Origin: SZUA-448 sp045627185
GTDB taxonomy: Bacteria; Bacillota; Clostridia; Lachnospirales; Lachnospiraceae
Assembly (NCBI GenBank): GCA_045627185.1
Contig: JAZQNE010000026.1
Span: 31,252 to 95,251 of the forward strand
Direction: 5' to 3'
Length of the DNA: 64,000 nucleotides
Of the stretch, positions 44,122 to 53,357 are shown piece by piece. The notes beneath the pieces were generated by a model. The model did no database searches and had not been told where the DNA came from. It was given only the letters and a program-made list of their open reading frames with translations. The translations under genes and the position numbers were made by a program. Position 1 is the stretch's first letter, and the number at the start of each line of letters is the position of its first letter.

Positions 44122-44137
44122 AATTGCTCCTTTCGCG

Positions 44138-44197
44138 TTTGGGGATGGAGGCAATAGAATCGTCCCCGTTGACTCAGAACTGTCCCTGTTGATTCAC
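44138..44197. repeat. Dispersed GTCCC/GACTCA repeat, copy between dapA and dapB
   Basis: GTCCC(C/T)GTTGA(C/T)TCA occurs twice in tandem (about 44162 and 44182), with a GGGGA...TCCCC pairing to its left. Related copies: 45487-45513, 57961-58000, 63820-63872. Confidence 0.55.
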
Positions 44198-44202
44198 TAT
44201 TT

Positions 44203-45090
44203 TTATTTCAGGATACCAAGCTTTCTCATCTCATCGGCAAGAACCGCTGCGTGAGCGTCTTCCATTTCGGTAAGAGGCAGACGGAGCGGACCTACTTCCT
44301 TACCAAGAAGGTTCAGGGCCTTCTTAACGGGGATAGGGTTAACCTCTGAGAAAAGTGCCTTTACAAGCGGTGAATACTTGTGCTGAAGTGCGATTGACTC
44401 CTGAACACGTCCGTTAAGGAAATACTCAACAATGTTATGTGTGTCGCGCGGTGCAACGTGTGAAAGCACGGAAATAACGCCGATTCCACCTGCTGCAAGG
44501 ATAGGGGTAATCTGATCATCGTTACCCGAATAGCAGTCAAGCCTGCCTTCGCAGAGAGACATCATCTTCATGATCTGGTCAATGTTTCCGGTAGCCTCCT
44601 TGATTGCAACGATGTTATCATACTCGTCAATCAGCGTTTTCACTGTCTCAGGAAGGATGTTGCAGCCTGTACGGCCGGGAATATTGTAAAGGATGATGGG
44701 CATTCCGGTTGCCTTTGCAGCAGCGCCGAAATGTGCCATAAGGCCCTTCTGTGTAGCCTTATTATAGTAAGGAGAAACAAGAAGAAGCGCGTCAGCACCG
44801 GCCTTCTGAGCCTCCTTTGAAAGATATACCTCTGTTTCGGTACAATTTGAACCGGTTCCTGCAATAACAGGCACACGGTGCTTTGTGTAATCAACTGCGA
44901 ACTTGATTGTTTCGATGTGCTCCTCATGTGACATGGTGGAAGCTTCGCCTGTTGTGCCACAGATTACAAGTGCATCTGTGCCGCCCGCTATCTGCTCATC
45001 GATGAGCTGTCCCATTTTGTCGTAATTAAGTGAACCGTCAGAGTTCATGGGTGTGATTAAAGCAACTGCTGCTCCTTTGAAAATAGACAT
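44203..45090 (-). CDS. dapA: 4-hydroxy-tetrahydrodipicolinate synthase
   Basis: Condenses pyruvate and aspartate semialdehyde, the entry to lysine and cell-wall diaminopimelate. 295 residues, TIM barrel. Schiff-base lysine in IVAIKEATGNI; the proton-relay tyrosine in ILYNIPGRTGCN; the GTTGEASTMS loop binds pyruvate. AAGGAG precedes the ATG. Controlled by a lysine riboswitch at 45215-45395. Confidence 0.97.
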   Translation of the reverse strand: MSIFKGAAVALITPMNSDGSLNYDKMGQLIDEQIAGGTDALVICGTTGEASTMSHEEHIETIKFAVDYTKHRVPVIAGTGSNCTETEVYLSKEAQKAGADALLLVSPYYNKATQKGLMAHFGAAAKATGMPIILYNIPGRTGCNILPETVKTLIDEYDNIVAIKEATGNIDQIMKMMSLCEGRLDCYSGNDDQITPILAAGGIGVISVLSHVAPRDTHNIVEYFLNGRVQESIALQHKYSPLVKALFSEVNPIPVKKALNLLGKEVGPLRLPLTEMEDAHAAVLADEMRKLGILK

Positions 45091-45154
45091 AACTTTTTCT
45101 CCTTAAAAATTTTCTGAATTAGGATATCAAATAGGGCAAACCGGTTTTTAAATC

Positions 45155-45175
45155 AAAAAAACCGACTTGCGCCGG
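45155..45175 (-). terminator. Intrinsic terminator of the lysine riboswitch
   Basis: Five-bp stem CCGAC/GCCGG (45162-45166, 45171-45175) closed by a GCAA tetraloop on the minus strand, then seven T. It lies about 65 bases before the dapA ATG, where a riboswitch expression platform is expected. Confidence 0.7.
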
Positions 45176-45214
45176 CCTAAAGACTTTTTTCATATTGTGC
45201 TGTGCACAAAAAGA

Positions 45215-45395
45215 AATCTTCAGGTAGCGCTCCACCGCAAAGCGGTGACAGTCACACGGCTGTTAACCGGGCAACCAGCAAAAACGGTATCAGGATGCAT
45301 TTTTACTTCGGCATATCATCCTTTCATTTTGGGTCTCAGGCTCTGAAACCTCGCCAAAATTACTCATAATCAATGCGCCTCTACCAATATTCTGT
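45215..45395 (-). promoter_or_regulatory. Lysine riboswitch (L box) upstream of dapA
   Basis: On the minus strand, the P1 strands GGTAGAGGCGC (45375-45385) and GCGCTACC (45223-45230) pair around a five-helix core. The loop elements GCCGAAG (45306-45312) and CTGTCA (45247-45252), and the AGTAA bulge near 45364, are L-box hallmarks. Lysine binding would favour the terminator at 45155-45175 and stop dapA-dapB transcription. Confidence 0.88.
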
Positions 45396-45400
45396 TAGAG

Positions 45401-45429
45401 AGAATAGCACCTGACCCAAAACTTGTCAA
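45401..45429 (-). promoter_or_regulatory. Promoter of the riboswitch-dapA-dapB transcript
   Basis: TTGACA (45424-45429), 17-bp spacer, TATTCT (45401-45406); the aptamer begins within about ten bases of the predicted start. Confidence 0.75.
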
Positions 45430-45486
45430 GTGCTATTTATGTCAAAAAACATTATTTACCCAATCTGAAGCATATAATGCAAGTGA

Positions 45487-45513
45487 GACGGTTCTTTCTG
45501 ACTCAGAACCGTC
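45487..45513. repeat. Dispersed GACGGTTCT hairpin repeat next to typA
   Basis: Perfect nine-bp arms GACGGTTCT (45487-45495) / AGAACCGTC (45505-45513) around TTCTGACTC-type loop, ten bases beyond the typA stop. Confidence 0.6.
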
Positions 45514-45523
45514 CCACAATAAA

Positions 45524-47350
45524 TCATTTTCTATTCATGTTTGCTCTCTTTCTGAGAGTCGGATCAAGAATCTTCTTACGGATACGAAGGCTCTTGGGGG
45601 TAACCTCAAGGTATTCGTCCGTATCGATAAAATCAAGTGCCTGCTCAAGGCTTAAAATCTTGGGCGGAACAAGGCGCAGCGCCTCATCTGCGGCAGATGA
45701 ACGTGTATTTGTAAGCTGCTTTTTCTTGCAGACATTAAGTTCAATGTCTTCAGGCTTTGCGCTCATTCCTACAACCATGCCGCTGTAAACCTTTTCGCCC
45801 GGTCCGATAAAGAGCGTGCCACGTTCCTGGGCGTTGAACAGACCGTATGTTACGGATTCACCGGGCTCAAATGCAATAAGGCTGCCTGTCTGACGATATT
45901 CTATATCACCCTTGTAGGGCTCATAATCTTCAAAAAGTGTGTTCAGAATACCGTTACCCTTTGTATCCGTCAGGAAATCACCACGATACCCGATAAGACC
46001 GCGAGACGGGATAAGCATCTCAAGACGAACCATGCCGCCGCTCGATGTTGACATTCCCACAAGCTCACCCTTTCTGCGTGAAAGCTTGTCAATTACAGTG
46101 CCGGAGCAATCTTCCGGAACATCAAGATAAGCGCGCTCGATAGGCTCAAGCTTTTCACCGTGCTCGCCTCTCTTGTAAATAACCTCAGCCTTGCTTACTG
46201 CGAACTCATAACCCTCACGGCGCATGTTCTCAATAAGTACGGAAAGATGAAGCTCGCCACGGCCCGAAACCTTGAAGGTATCGGTATTGTCGGTTTCTTC
46301 AACACGCAGGGAAACATCGGTATTAAGCTCCTTGAACAGACGGTTTCTGATGTGACGTGATGTGACGAACTTGCCTTCCTGACCTGCAAGAGGTGAATCG
46401 TTTACAACGAAATCCATTGAAATTGTGGGCTCGGAAATTTTCTGGAAAGGAATCGGATTCGGTGCGTCAACGGAACAGATGGTATCACCGATATGAATAT
46501 CCTCAATACCGGAAATTGCAACGATTGCTCCAACGGTAGCTTCCTGAACTTCAACCTTCTTAAGTCCGTCGAATTCATATAGTTTATTAAGCTTAACCTT
46601 ACGGGTAACACCGGGTTCATGAGCGTTAACAATAACAACTTCCTGATTTACCTTCAGTCTGCCGTTGTCAACCTTACCAACACCGATACGGCCAACGTAT
46701 TCGTTGTAGTCAATGGTGCTGATAAGCATCTGTGTGCCGACTTCGGGGTCGCCCTCGGGTGCAGGAATATAATCAAGGATTGTCTCAAAAAGCGGCTCCA
46801 TGTTCTGAGGCTTATCTGTTAATTCAATCATTGCAACGCCGGTTTTTGCGGATGCAAATACGAACGGGCAGTCAAGCTGCTCCTCTGATGCATCAAGGTC
46901 CATGAGAAGTTCAAGAACCTCATCAATTACTTCCTTCGGACGAGCCTCCGGACGGTCAATTTTATTGATGCATACTATTACCGGCAGCGAAAGTTCAAGT
47001 GCCTTTCTAAGCACGAAACGTGTCTGGGGCATAGGACCTTCAAAGGCATCAACCACAAGGATTACGCCGTTAACCATTTTAAGAACACGCTCAACCTCAC
47101 CGCCGAAATCAGCATGGCCGGGAGTGTCAATGATGTTAATCTTTGTTCCCTTATAAAATACAGCCGTATTTTTGGAAAGGATTGTGATTCCGCGTTCACG
47201 CTCGATATCGTTCGAGTCCATTACACGGTCCTCAACAACCTGATTTGTTCTGAATACACCGCTCTGCTTAAGAAGTTCATCAACCAATGTTGTTTTACCA
47301 TGGTCAACGTGAGCGATAATTGCTATGTTTCTAACATCTTCTCTTTTCAT
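45524..47350 (-). CDS. typA: Translational GTPase TypA/BipA
   Basis: 608 residues from ATG at 47350; an ATG 12 bases earlier has no ribosome site. G1 AHVDHGKTTLVDE, G3 DTPGHADFGGEVER, G4 NKIDRPEAR; followed by EF-G-like domains II, III and V and the TypA-specific C-terminal domain (ISLEQ-like LSLEQALDFIDTDEYLEVTP, RKKILDPTLRK). Acts on the ribosome in 50S assembly and stress. Stands alone behind its own promoter. Confidence 0.97.
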   Translation of the reverse strand: MKREDVRNIAIIAHVDHGKTTLVDELLKQSGVFRTNQVVEDRVMDSNDIERERGITILSKNTAVFYKGTKINIIDTPGHADFGGEVERVLKMVNGVILVVDAFEGPMPQTRFVLRKALELSLPVIVCINKIDRPEARPKEVIDEVLELLMDLDASEEQLDCPFVFASAKTGVAMIELTDKPQNMEPLFETILDYIPAPEGDPEVGTQMLISTIDYNEYVGRIGVGKVDNGRLKVNQEVVIVNAHEPGVTRKVKLNKLYEFDGLKKVEVQEATVGAIVAISGIEDIHIGDTICSVDAPNPIPFQKISEPTISMDFVVNDSPLAGQEGKFVTSRHIRNRLFKELNTDVSLRVEETDNTDTFKVSGRGELHLSVLIENMRREGYEFAVSKAEVIYKRGEHGEKLEPIERAYLDVPEDCSGTVIDKLSRRKGELVGMSTSSGGMVRLEMLIPSRGLIGYRGDFLTDTKGNGILNTLFEDYEPYKGDIEYRQTGSLIAFEPGESVTYGLFNAQERGTLFIGPGEKVYSGMVVGMSAKPEDIELNVCKKKQLTNTRSSAADEALRLVPPKILSLEQALDFIDTDEYLEVTPKSLRIRKKILDPTLRKRANMNRK

Positions 47351-47392
47351 AATAATCACCATTTTTTAAGCTGATTCAAAATACAACGCATT

Positions 47393-47420
47393 ATTTTACC
47401 ATATTTTTATAATTTCGCAA
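47393..47420 (-). promoter_or_regulatory. Promoter of typA
   Basis: TTGCGA (47415-47420), 16-bp spacer, TAAAAT (47393-47398). The rest of 47421-47550 is AT-rich with nothing further recognised. Confidence 0.6.
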
Positions 47421-47553
47421 GTGGGAAATCAACCAAATATTATATTGGGTAACAAATAGTTTTATACATTTTATATATTTTTCTTTCCGCCTTGAAATCA
47501 CGCACATTTGATTCAGTCTCAAAAACAGTTAATGAATTCATATAGATATTTCC

Positions 47554-47582
47554 TTGCCTTTAACAACTTTATGAAGTATAAT
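47554..47582 (+). promoter_or_regulatory. Promoter of the DUF368-LytTR-DUF3021 unit
   Basis: TTGCCT (47554-47559), 17-bp spacer, perfect TATAAT (47577-47582), 30 bases before the start codon. Confidence 0.7.
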
Positions 47583-47611
47583 TGAACCAGTTTTTTTGGA
47601 GGATAAGCTTT

Positions 47612-48610
47612 ATGAAAATTATTAAATACTTACTCGACATTCTTCGCGGTGCCGCAATCGGAATCGCAAATGTTATTCCCGGCGTAAGCGGTGGCACAAT
47701 CGCAGTATCCATGGGCATCTATGATAAAATTCTTGATGCCGTGAACAATCTTTTCAAGAAATTCAAAAAAAGCATTCTTACACTTATTCCTTACGGAATC
47801 GGTATTGTAATAGGTATCATCGGACTTGCCAAGGTAATTGGAATCCTGTTTGAAAAGTTCCCGCTTCCGACCATTTTCCTTTTCATCGGCCTGATTTTCG
47901 GCGGCATCCCGCTTCTTCTTTCAAAAATCGCCGGACACAAGATCAATGTTTTTGCATGGCTGATTTTCATTGTTTTCCTTGCTCTTATGATTTATCTTCC
48001 CTTCCTTGGAGAGGGCGAAGCAAAGAGCTTTGAACCGTCCGTTCTTACCGCCGTCAAAATGCTTCTTGCAGGCATTCTCGCATCCGCAACCATGGTAATC
48101 CCCGGTGTAAGCGGTTCAGCCATGATGATGGCGATCGGCTATTACACAACCCTGATTAACAGCATAAATGAGATTATCGATGCACTCAAAGCGCTTGATT
48201 TTGCCGCAATGGCTAAGCCCGTTCTTATTCTTCTTCCGTTCGGAATCGGCGTAATTATTGGTATTCTGGGAATCGCAAGACTTATCGGCTTCCTTATGAA
48301 GAAAGCACTTGTTTACACATATGCAGCAATTATGGGCCTTGTAATCGCATCCCCGTATTCAATTTTCGTTTCTGTTCTTTCCGAAAACGGTGCAATCAAT
48401 ATGAAGGAAATTATCGCATCAGCTAACGGTTTCAAAGGATTTTTCGGTTCACTCGGCAAACTGTTCGGGGCAATAGGCAATAACCTTGCAAGCGCATCCG
48501 TCGGAACGCTCATTGCCTCCGTTGCTACGCTTCTGGTCGGCGGCGCCATCGCTTACTTCATGAGCCGCGGCGAAATAAAAGAATCAAAAGAGTCGGCCCA
48601 TGAAAATTAA
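47612..48610 (+). CDS. DUF368 polytopic membrane protein
   Basis: 332 residues from ATG at 47612 (GGAGG nine bases upstream). Eight or more membrane helices. The repeated motif IPGVSGGT (IANVIPGVSGGTIAVSMG and ATMVIPGVSGSAMMMAIG) shows an internal duplication typical of DUF368; relatives have recently been linked to undecaprenyl-phosphate recycling, so a lipid-carrier transport role is plausible. Its last 11 bases overlap the LytTR gene. Confidence 0.9.
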   Translation: MKIIKYLLDILRGAAIGIANVIPGVSGGTIAVSMGIYDKILDAVNNLFKKFKKSILTLIPYGIGIVIGIIGLAKVIGILFEKFPLPTIFLFIGLIFGGIPLLLSKIAGHKINVFAWLIFIVFLALMIYLPFLGEGEAKSFEPSVLTAVKMLLAGILASATMVIPGVSGSAMMMAIGYYTTLINSINEIIDALKALDFAAMAKPVLILLPFGIGVIIGILGIARLIGFLMKKALVYTYAAIMGLVIASPYSIFVSVLSENGAINMKEIIASANGFKGFFGSLGKLFGAIGNNLASASVGTLIASVATLLVGGAIAYFMSRGEIKESKESAHEN

Positions 48611-49061
48611 AATCACTGAAGACGTCTTCCATTCAGCCGAAGAAGAAGTTGTTATTCTCTGCCAAAAAAAGAATGAGCGCATTGACGAGCTCTGCCGTTT
48701 TATAGAAGGCTTCGATGCCGGTCTTCGCGCCACCTGCGATGGGAAAATCAGATTTTTAAGACCCTCGGAAATTCTGTATTTTGAAGTGGTTGACAATAAA
48801 ACCTTTGCCTATCTGAACGATTCCGTCTGGCAAGTCCAGAGCACCCTCGAGCAGCTTGAAAATGATTTTGGAACACTTGGATTTTTCCGGATATCAAAAT
48901 CCTGTATGGTAAACCTCAAGCAGATAAATCATTTTGAAAGTTCTATGGGCAGCCGCATAACAGCAACCGTAGAAAATGGTGAAAAGATTATTGTTTCAAG
49001 ACATTATGCTAAAGTTCTCCGTGAAAGGATGAAAGCAGAAAGGGGCCGTGATTTTGAATAA
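48600..49061 (+). CDS. LytTR-family DNA-binding regulator
   Basis: 153 residues. LytTR domain from about residue 45: GKIRFLRPSEILYFEVVDNK (given as ILYFEVVDNKTFAY), FFRISKSCMVNLKQINHFE and GEKIIVSRHYAKVLRERM. It lacks a receiver domain, as usual for LytTR proteins paired with DUF3021. Overlaps both the gene before and after, so translation is coupled. Likely regulates its own unit, but no LytTR-type direct repeats were clear upstream. Confidence 0.92.
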   Translation: MKIKITEDVFHSAEEEVVILCQKKNERIDELCRFIEGFDAGLRATCDGKIRFLRPSEILYFEVVDNKTFAYLNDSVWQVQSTLEQLENDFGTLGFFRISKSCMVNLKQINHFESSMGSRITATVENGEKIIVSRHYAKVLRERMKAERGRDFE

Positions 49062-49503
49062 GTTTATGCACTTCGCGCGCGAAGAAATCAAAACGGAAAT
49101 GATGGCCTGCACACACATCGTCATCTATGTGATCTGCTATGCATTTCTGATTTACATTTTCAATAAAAGTTCAATCGGGTTCTGGACCATTGTGGAAATG
49201 AGCGTTCTCGGCTATGTTTCAGCCTGGTCTCAGACATTGCTGTTCTGGAAGGATAAAACATATTCCAAAGCCTCCGCCACCATCCGTTCAATATGCTGGA
49301 TAATTGTTCCTTCAGTCCTGACCTGCATAACAGGCATCTGTTTCAAGTGGTTTGACGGAATTCCGGCAGGCTATGAATGGGGATTTTACGGATTTATTCT
49401 GTTTTATTTTATTATGTTTCTTGTTTTCATAAAGCTGTTCTTCAAAAAGGAAACAAAAGAATTAAACGAATGGCTTGAAAACTACAAAAAAAATAAAATG
49501 TAA
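49048..49503 (+). CDS. DUF3021 membrane protein
   Basis: 151 residues from GTG at 49048 (AAAGGGG upstream); a TTG at 49054 is an alternative. Four membrane helices (THIVIYVICYAFLIYIF; FWTIVEMSVLGYVSAW; CWIIVPSVLTCITGICF; FYGFILFYFIMFLVFIKLFF) and a charged tail. LytTR-DUF3021 pairs are common in Firmicutes; the membrane protein is thought to hold or inhibit the regulator. Ends before a strong terminator. Confidence 0.85.
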   Translation: MILNKFMHFAREEIKTEMMACTHIVIYVICYAFLIYIFNKSSIGFWTIVEMSVLGYVSAWSQTLLFWKDKTYSKASATIRSICWIIVPSVLTCITGICFKWFDGIPAGYEWGFYGFILFYFIMFLVFIKLFFKKETKELNEWLENYKKNKM

Positions 49504-49506
49504 CTT

Positions 49507-49552
49507 ACAATGTCAAAATGACGTCTTAGTTGTTTTGGCATTGTTTTTTTTT
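49507..49552 (+). terminator. Terminator after the DUF3021 gene
   Basis: Twelve-bp stem ACAATGTCAAAA (49507-49518) / TTTTGGCATTGT (49533-49544), one wobble pair, followed by a run of T. Confidence 0.85.
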
Positions 49553-49641
49553 GCAAATACTGTACCATAGAGTTCAAAAAAGGACCCGGTTATGTGCCGT
49601 AACATTGCGAACGGTTTCAACTGCCGGTTCAGGAGGAAAAA

Positions 49642-50493
49642 ATGGATTACACTTACGCAATACAGACAAATCATTTGCAGAAAAGTTATGGGAAAAGCCG
49701 TGGAATCACCGATTTGAATCTGGAAGTCAAGCGGGGCGATTTCTTCGGTTTTATCGGTCCGAACGGCGCCGGGAAATCAACAACCATCCGATGCCTTTTA
49801 GGACTGATTGTGCCTGACTCCGGCGATGCCGCCATCTGCGGTATGCCCTGCGGAATACATAAGGTTTCGCCCTCCGAACAGGCAGCCGTATTAAAAAAAA
49901 TAGGCTATATGCCATCTGAGAGTAATTATTACGATAAAATGAGCGTGCGTGACATCATCAGATTTTCCGCCGATCTGCGAAAAATGAACTGCAGCAAAAA
50001 GAGCGACGAACTTATTGAGCGGTTGCAGCTCGATACAAAAAAGAAGGTCAGCGAGCTTTCTCTCGGAAACAAGAAAAAGCTCAACATCATCTGCGCAATA
50101 CAGCACGACCCCGAGCTTTTAATTCTTGACGAGCCGACTTCCGGCCTTGACCCCCTTATGCAGCAGGAGTTTTTCAAAATACTGCGCGAACAAAACGAAA
50201 AAGGAACAACAGTTTTTCTCTCCTCCCACGTTCTTTCCGAGATTCAGAAGAATTGTAAAAATGCTGCAATCATCAGGGATGGCAAAATTATTAAATCGGG
50301 AAATGTTGATGAACTGGGCGCTTCCAATGTTAAGCGCATTCATCTTGTCACGCCGGAAAAAGGTGTTGAAGACTTTCTCTGTAAGGAGCCGGTCGGAAAG
50401 CTTATTAAGGAGCTTTCAGGCAGGGAAATCCTTGATTTAACTATCACCGAGCCCACGCTTGATGAGGTGGTTCTGCACTATTATTCAGATTAA
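49642..50493 (+). CDS. ABC transporter ATP-binding protein
   Basis: 283 residues. Walker A GPNGAGKSTTIR, Q-loop MPSESNYY, signature LSLGNKKKLNI (divergent LSxGxKKK form of the drug/bacitracin-export group), Walker B LLILDEPTSGLDP, H-loop SSHVLSE. The C-terminal 70 residues are the usual extra domain of this exporter group. AGGAGG precedes the ATG. Works with the permease gene 51 bases downstream. Confidence 0.93.
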   Translation: MDYTYAIQTNHLQKSYGKSRGITDLNLEVKRGDFFGFIGPNGAGKSTTIRCLLGLIVPDSGDAAICGMPCGIHKVSPSEQAAVLKKIGYMPSESNYYDKMSVRDIIRFSADLRKMNCSKKSDELIERLQLDTKKKVSELSLGNKKKLNIICAIQHDPELLILDEPTSGLDPLMQQEFFKILREQNEKGTTVFLSSHVLSEIQKNCKNAAIIRDGKIIKSGNVDELGASNVKRIHLVTPEKGVEDFLCKEPVGKLIKELSGREILDLTITEPTLDEVVLHYYSD

Positions 50494-50544
50494 TCCCCAT
50501 CTGCCGGATTAATCGGGATATGACAAAAATTACAGGAGCATAAT

Positions 50545-51333
50545 ATGACAATCATAAAACATGAATGGAAACAAAATCAAACAATGTTCTGGATTTGGTG
50601 TGCCGCAACATGCGGAATTACCTTATTGGTTATTCTGATGTTCCCGGAGTTCAGGGATCAGGCTGATTCTTTGAACAATATGTTCGCCAACATGGGCGAT
50701 TTCACGGCAGCTTTCGGAATGGACCGGCTAAGCGTCGCATCGCCTCTTGGATTTTACGGCCTTGAGGGTGGGTCGATAATGGGAATCGGTGGCGGAATGC
50801 TCTTTGCCATGCTTGGCGGAAGCCTGCTCAGTCGTGAGGAAGGCTCTCATACCGCTGAATTTCTTTTTACGGCGCCCAAAAAACGAAGTACGGTAATGCT
50901 TCAAAAGCTCATCACCATCGGCCTTTTTGCAGTAATCTTTTACGCAGTAAGTACGGCAGTCGGTCTGATTGCTTTCTTAATAATCGGCGAAACAATTGAT
51001 ATGAAGGCGTTTTTGCTCTATCAGCTGGCTCAATTCTTTCTTGGTCTTGAAATAGCAGGTTTCACCTTCGGGCTTTCAGCTTTTTTGCATAAACCGAATC
51101 TTGGAATTTCGCTCGGAATATCGCTTGGGCTGTACTTCCTGCAAATCATCTCAAATATCGTTGACAGCCTTGACTGGCTCAAATATGTCACTCCCTATTG
51201 CTTTGCCGATGCGGCACAAATTCTGACAGACGTAAGACTCGAGTGGAGGCTTGTAGCAATTTTCGGGGCATATACAATTGTTTCAGTGGTTGCAGGCTTC
51301 CTTTTCTTCAAAAGGAAGGACTTAAGAGCATAA
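50545..51333 (+). CDS. ABC-2 type transporter permease
   Basis: 262 residues with six membrane helices (for example TMFWIWCAATCGITLLVILM and GISLGISLGLYFLQIISNI). A cytoplasmic loop LLSREEGSHTAEFLFTAPKKR carries the GSHTAEFLFTxPxxR motif typical of ABC-2 permeases that couple to the ATPase. Export of a lipid, peptide or drug is likely; the substrate is unknown. AGGAG precedes the ATG. Confidence 0.92.
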   Translation: MTIIKHEWKQNQTMFWIWCAATCGITLLVILMFPEFRDQADSLNNMFANMGDFTAAFGMDRLSVASPLGFYGLEGGSIMGIGGGMLFAMLGGSLLSREEGSHTAEFLFTAPKKRSTVMLQKLITIGLFAVIFYAVSTAVGLIAFLIIGETIDMKAFLLYQLAQFFLGLEIAGFTFGLSAFLHKPNLGISLGISLGLYFLQIISNIVDSLDWLKYVTPYCFADAAQILTDVRLEWRLVAIFGAYTIVSVVAGFLFFKRKDLRA

Positions 51334-51368
51334 TTATCCGTTTTATTTTTCCTTCTTTATTTACGTTA

Positions 51369-51397
51369 TTGACATCCGTCTTAATGATGTTTATAAT
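51369..51397 (+). promoter_or_regulatory. Consensus promoter of the TetR gene
   Basis: Perfect TTGACA (51369-51374), 17-bp spacer, perfect TATAAT (51392-51397). GACATC and GATGTT in the -35/spacer form an imperfect dyad that a TetR dimer could bind. Confidence 0.85.
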
Positions 51398-51434
51398 ATT
51401 TTTTTGAACATGGTCATAAAACGGAGGAAATAAC

Positions 51435-51953
51435 ATGCCTAAAATCATTGAAAACGTCCGCCAGATGGTTATCGATTACAGCAAAAAGAAATTACTTGCT
51501 GACGGTTATCACTCACTGACAATCCGTAATGTAGCCGATGAATGCGGGATAGCATCCGGAACCGTATATAATTATTTTCCGTCCAAGGATGAGCTTGTAG
51601 CGGAAATAATGCTCGAAGACTGGATTGCCGAAATGAAGCAGGCCGCTGTTGCCTGCAGAAGAGCACGTTCCTGCACCACAGGCTTTGGTAATGTCTTCAA
51701 CGCAATCCGTTCTTTTACTGACATTTACAGAGATATTTTCGCCGAATACGGTCCCGTTTCAACAGGAAACACCAAATATCATGAGTTTCTCATCCAGCAA
51801 ATCGAACGCGTTATCCGTCCTCTGATTGAACGCTTCGGAACAGGAGCCCAGCCGGATCCTTCACGTTTTATAGCAGAAACGCTGTTGCATTACGGACTTG
51901 ACCCCAGAGCTGATTACAATTTCATCAGTCCTTTTCTTGAAAGACTGGTTTAA
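51435..51953 (+). CDS. TetR-family transcriptional regulator
   Basis: 172 residues. The N-terminal helix-turn-helix has the TetR pattern LTIRNVADECGIASGTVYNY followed by FPSKDELV. The C-terminal ligand-binding part is short and unlike known subgroups. GGAGG before the ATG. It has its own consensus promoter and follows the ABC exporter, so it probably represses itself or that exporter. Confidence 0.93.
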   Translation: MPKIIENVRQMVIDYSKKKLLADGYHSLTIRNVADECGIASGTVYNYFPSKDELVAEIMLEDWIAEMKQAAVACRRARSCTTGFGNVFNAIRSFTDIYRDIFAEYGPVSTGNTKYHEFLIQQIERVIRPLIERFGTGAQPDPSRFIAETLLHYGLDPRADYNFISPFLERLV

Positions 51954-51989
51954 TTAATTACAATCAGAGACAAATACTACAAATACAGA

Positions 51990-52030
51990 AGAGACTGTAA
52001 AACACGCTATGTTCTACAGTCTCTTTTTTT
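51990..52030 (+). terminator. Terminator after the TetR gene
   Basis: Perfect ten-bp stem AGAGACTGTA (51990-51999) / TACAGTCTCT (52015-52024) followed by seven T. Confidence 0.9.
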
Positions 52031-52051
52031 ATTTATCTGTTCTAACCCCGA

Positions 52052-53338
52052 TTACCGGATAATTGTCACAAGGCCGTATTCATCAATACGAACCATATCG
52101 TCGAAATCATAATGCCCGCAAGTATACTTTTTCGGATTTTTACCGTTTTTGTCATACAACTCGAATGAGTAATCACAATTGCTGGCATCTCCAACTCTCA
52201 TGCTACTATCCACACTCCAGATTGCCTGGAGTGTATTGTCAGCACGGTATACGCTACTTTCCGACCAGCTGTAACCCACTCCAAAGTTTGTTATTTCCAT
52301 GTCTCTGTCATTATAGTCACCTGCTCCTGAAAAATAAGTTACAAAAACTTCATATCCTGCGGGTGTTTTTTCATCTGATGTTTTACCTACAGTTGCATCA
52401 TAATAATCACAGCGTACTTTTTCAGTTTCTTTTTCCCAAAGTCCGAAAGCATTGCTCCAGCACTTCTTCTCAAGATATGTGTATTCTTCAATTACAACCC
52501 TGTTGTCAGCGTAATACTTGATTTTTCTGATAAGTTTACCATCTGAGTTGTATTCACAATCATAATATAAATAAGGGTCGCCTCCATTACCGTAAGCGTC
52601 TCCGTACTCTCTCAGCACATGGTGGTTTTCATCATGAACAGTTTGCTTTTCAGCCGGAATATTATTATAATCCGTTCCTAACGTAATAACCGGAAGTTTT
52701 GTTTTGTTCAGGTCTTCTTCATAGTATTCACCTATAAGCTTCTCTGTTGACGGAAGTACATCTGTTTCACGTTCTTTCCCGGCCACGCGAATGACAGTGG
52801 CGGCATATCCAACTACAATATCCATTTTGTATTCTTCTACAGACAAAATAGTTCCATCCGGTTTGTCGCTTTCCGGAACCCATTCAATGTCATAACCTTT
52901 GCCATCTTCAATTAGTTTTGCAAACTCATCGATAGTCATACCTTCTTTATAAAGGTTTTTAGCAAACTTATATCCATTTGAAATCTTGAAACCTATAACA
53001 TTTTCAGAAACCTTTGAAAATCCGGTAATTGTCCCCCAAGGGAGTTCGCTCTCGCTGTCACATATTTCGTCAAGATAGATGCTTTTGTTCTCAGTTAACC
53101 GCATATACTTTCTAACCATATTTCCATGTTCAATTGTACCTACAAAGTCCTCAAGATCAGTAATAATTATATCAATAACCGGTACTTCTGTAGGAGTCGG
53201 TGTTTCTGTAGGCGCCGTTGTAGCTGCCGGTGTTTCTGTGGGGGCTGTTGTAGCTGCCGGTGAAACCTTAGCATCTCTATCTGCACAACCAGTTGCAAGT
53301 ACTAAAACAATTGCAATTAATAATAATAACTTTTTCAT
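52052..53338 (-). CDS. Lipoprotein with Thr/Pro/Ala linker and YLEK/SSDEK repeat domain
   Basis: 428 residues. Signal peptide MKKLLLLIAIVLVLATGC with lipobox LATGC (Cys18), then a Thr/Pro/Ala linker with tandem TTAPTETPAA units (about 25-50). The body is related to each half of the 700-residue protein at 55716-57818: blocks EEDLNKTKLPVITLG, EYNSDGKLIRKIKYYADNR, EEYTYLEKK and DYYDATVGKTSDEK, ending in a DEYG-type close. A PASTA-like stretch (PWGTITGF...) precedes. No known family. Behind a promoter region nearly identical to that of the 700-residue protein. Confidence 0.85.
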   Translation of the reverse strand: MKKLLLLIAIVLVLATGCADRDAKVSPAATTAPTETPAATTAPTETPTPTEVPVIDIIITDLEDFVGTIEHGNMVRKYMRLTENKSIYLDEICDSESELPWGTITGFSKVSENVIGFKISNGYKFAKNLYKEGMTIDEFAKLIEDGKGYDIEWVPESDKPDGTILSVEEYKMDIVVGYAATVIRVAGKERETDVLPSTEKLIGEYYEEDLNKTKLPVITLGTDYNNIPAEKQTVHDENHHVLREYGDAYGNGGDPYLYYDCEYNSDGKLIRKIKYYADNRVVIEEYTYLEKKCWSNAFGLWEKETEKVRCDYYDATVGKTSDEKTPAGYEVFVTYFSGAGDYNDRDMEITNFGVGYSWSESSVYRADNTLQAIWSVDSSMRVGDASNCDYSFELYDKNGKNPKKYTCGHYDFDDMVRIDEYGLVTIIR

Positions 53339-53357
53339 GATTTTTCTTCTCCAATTT

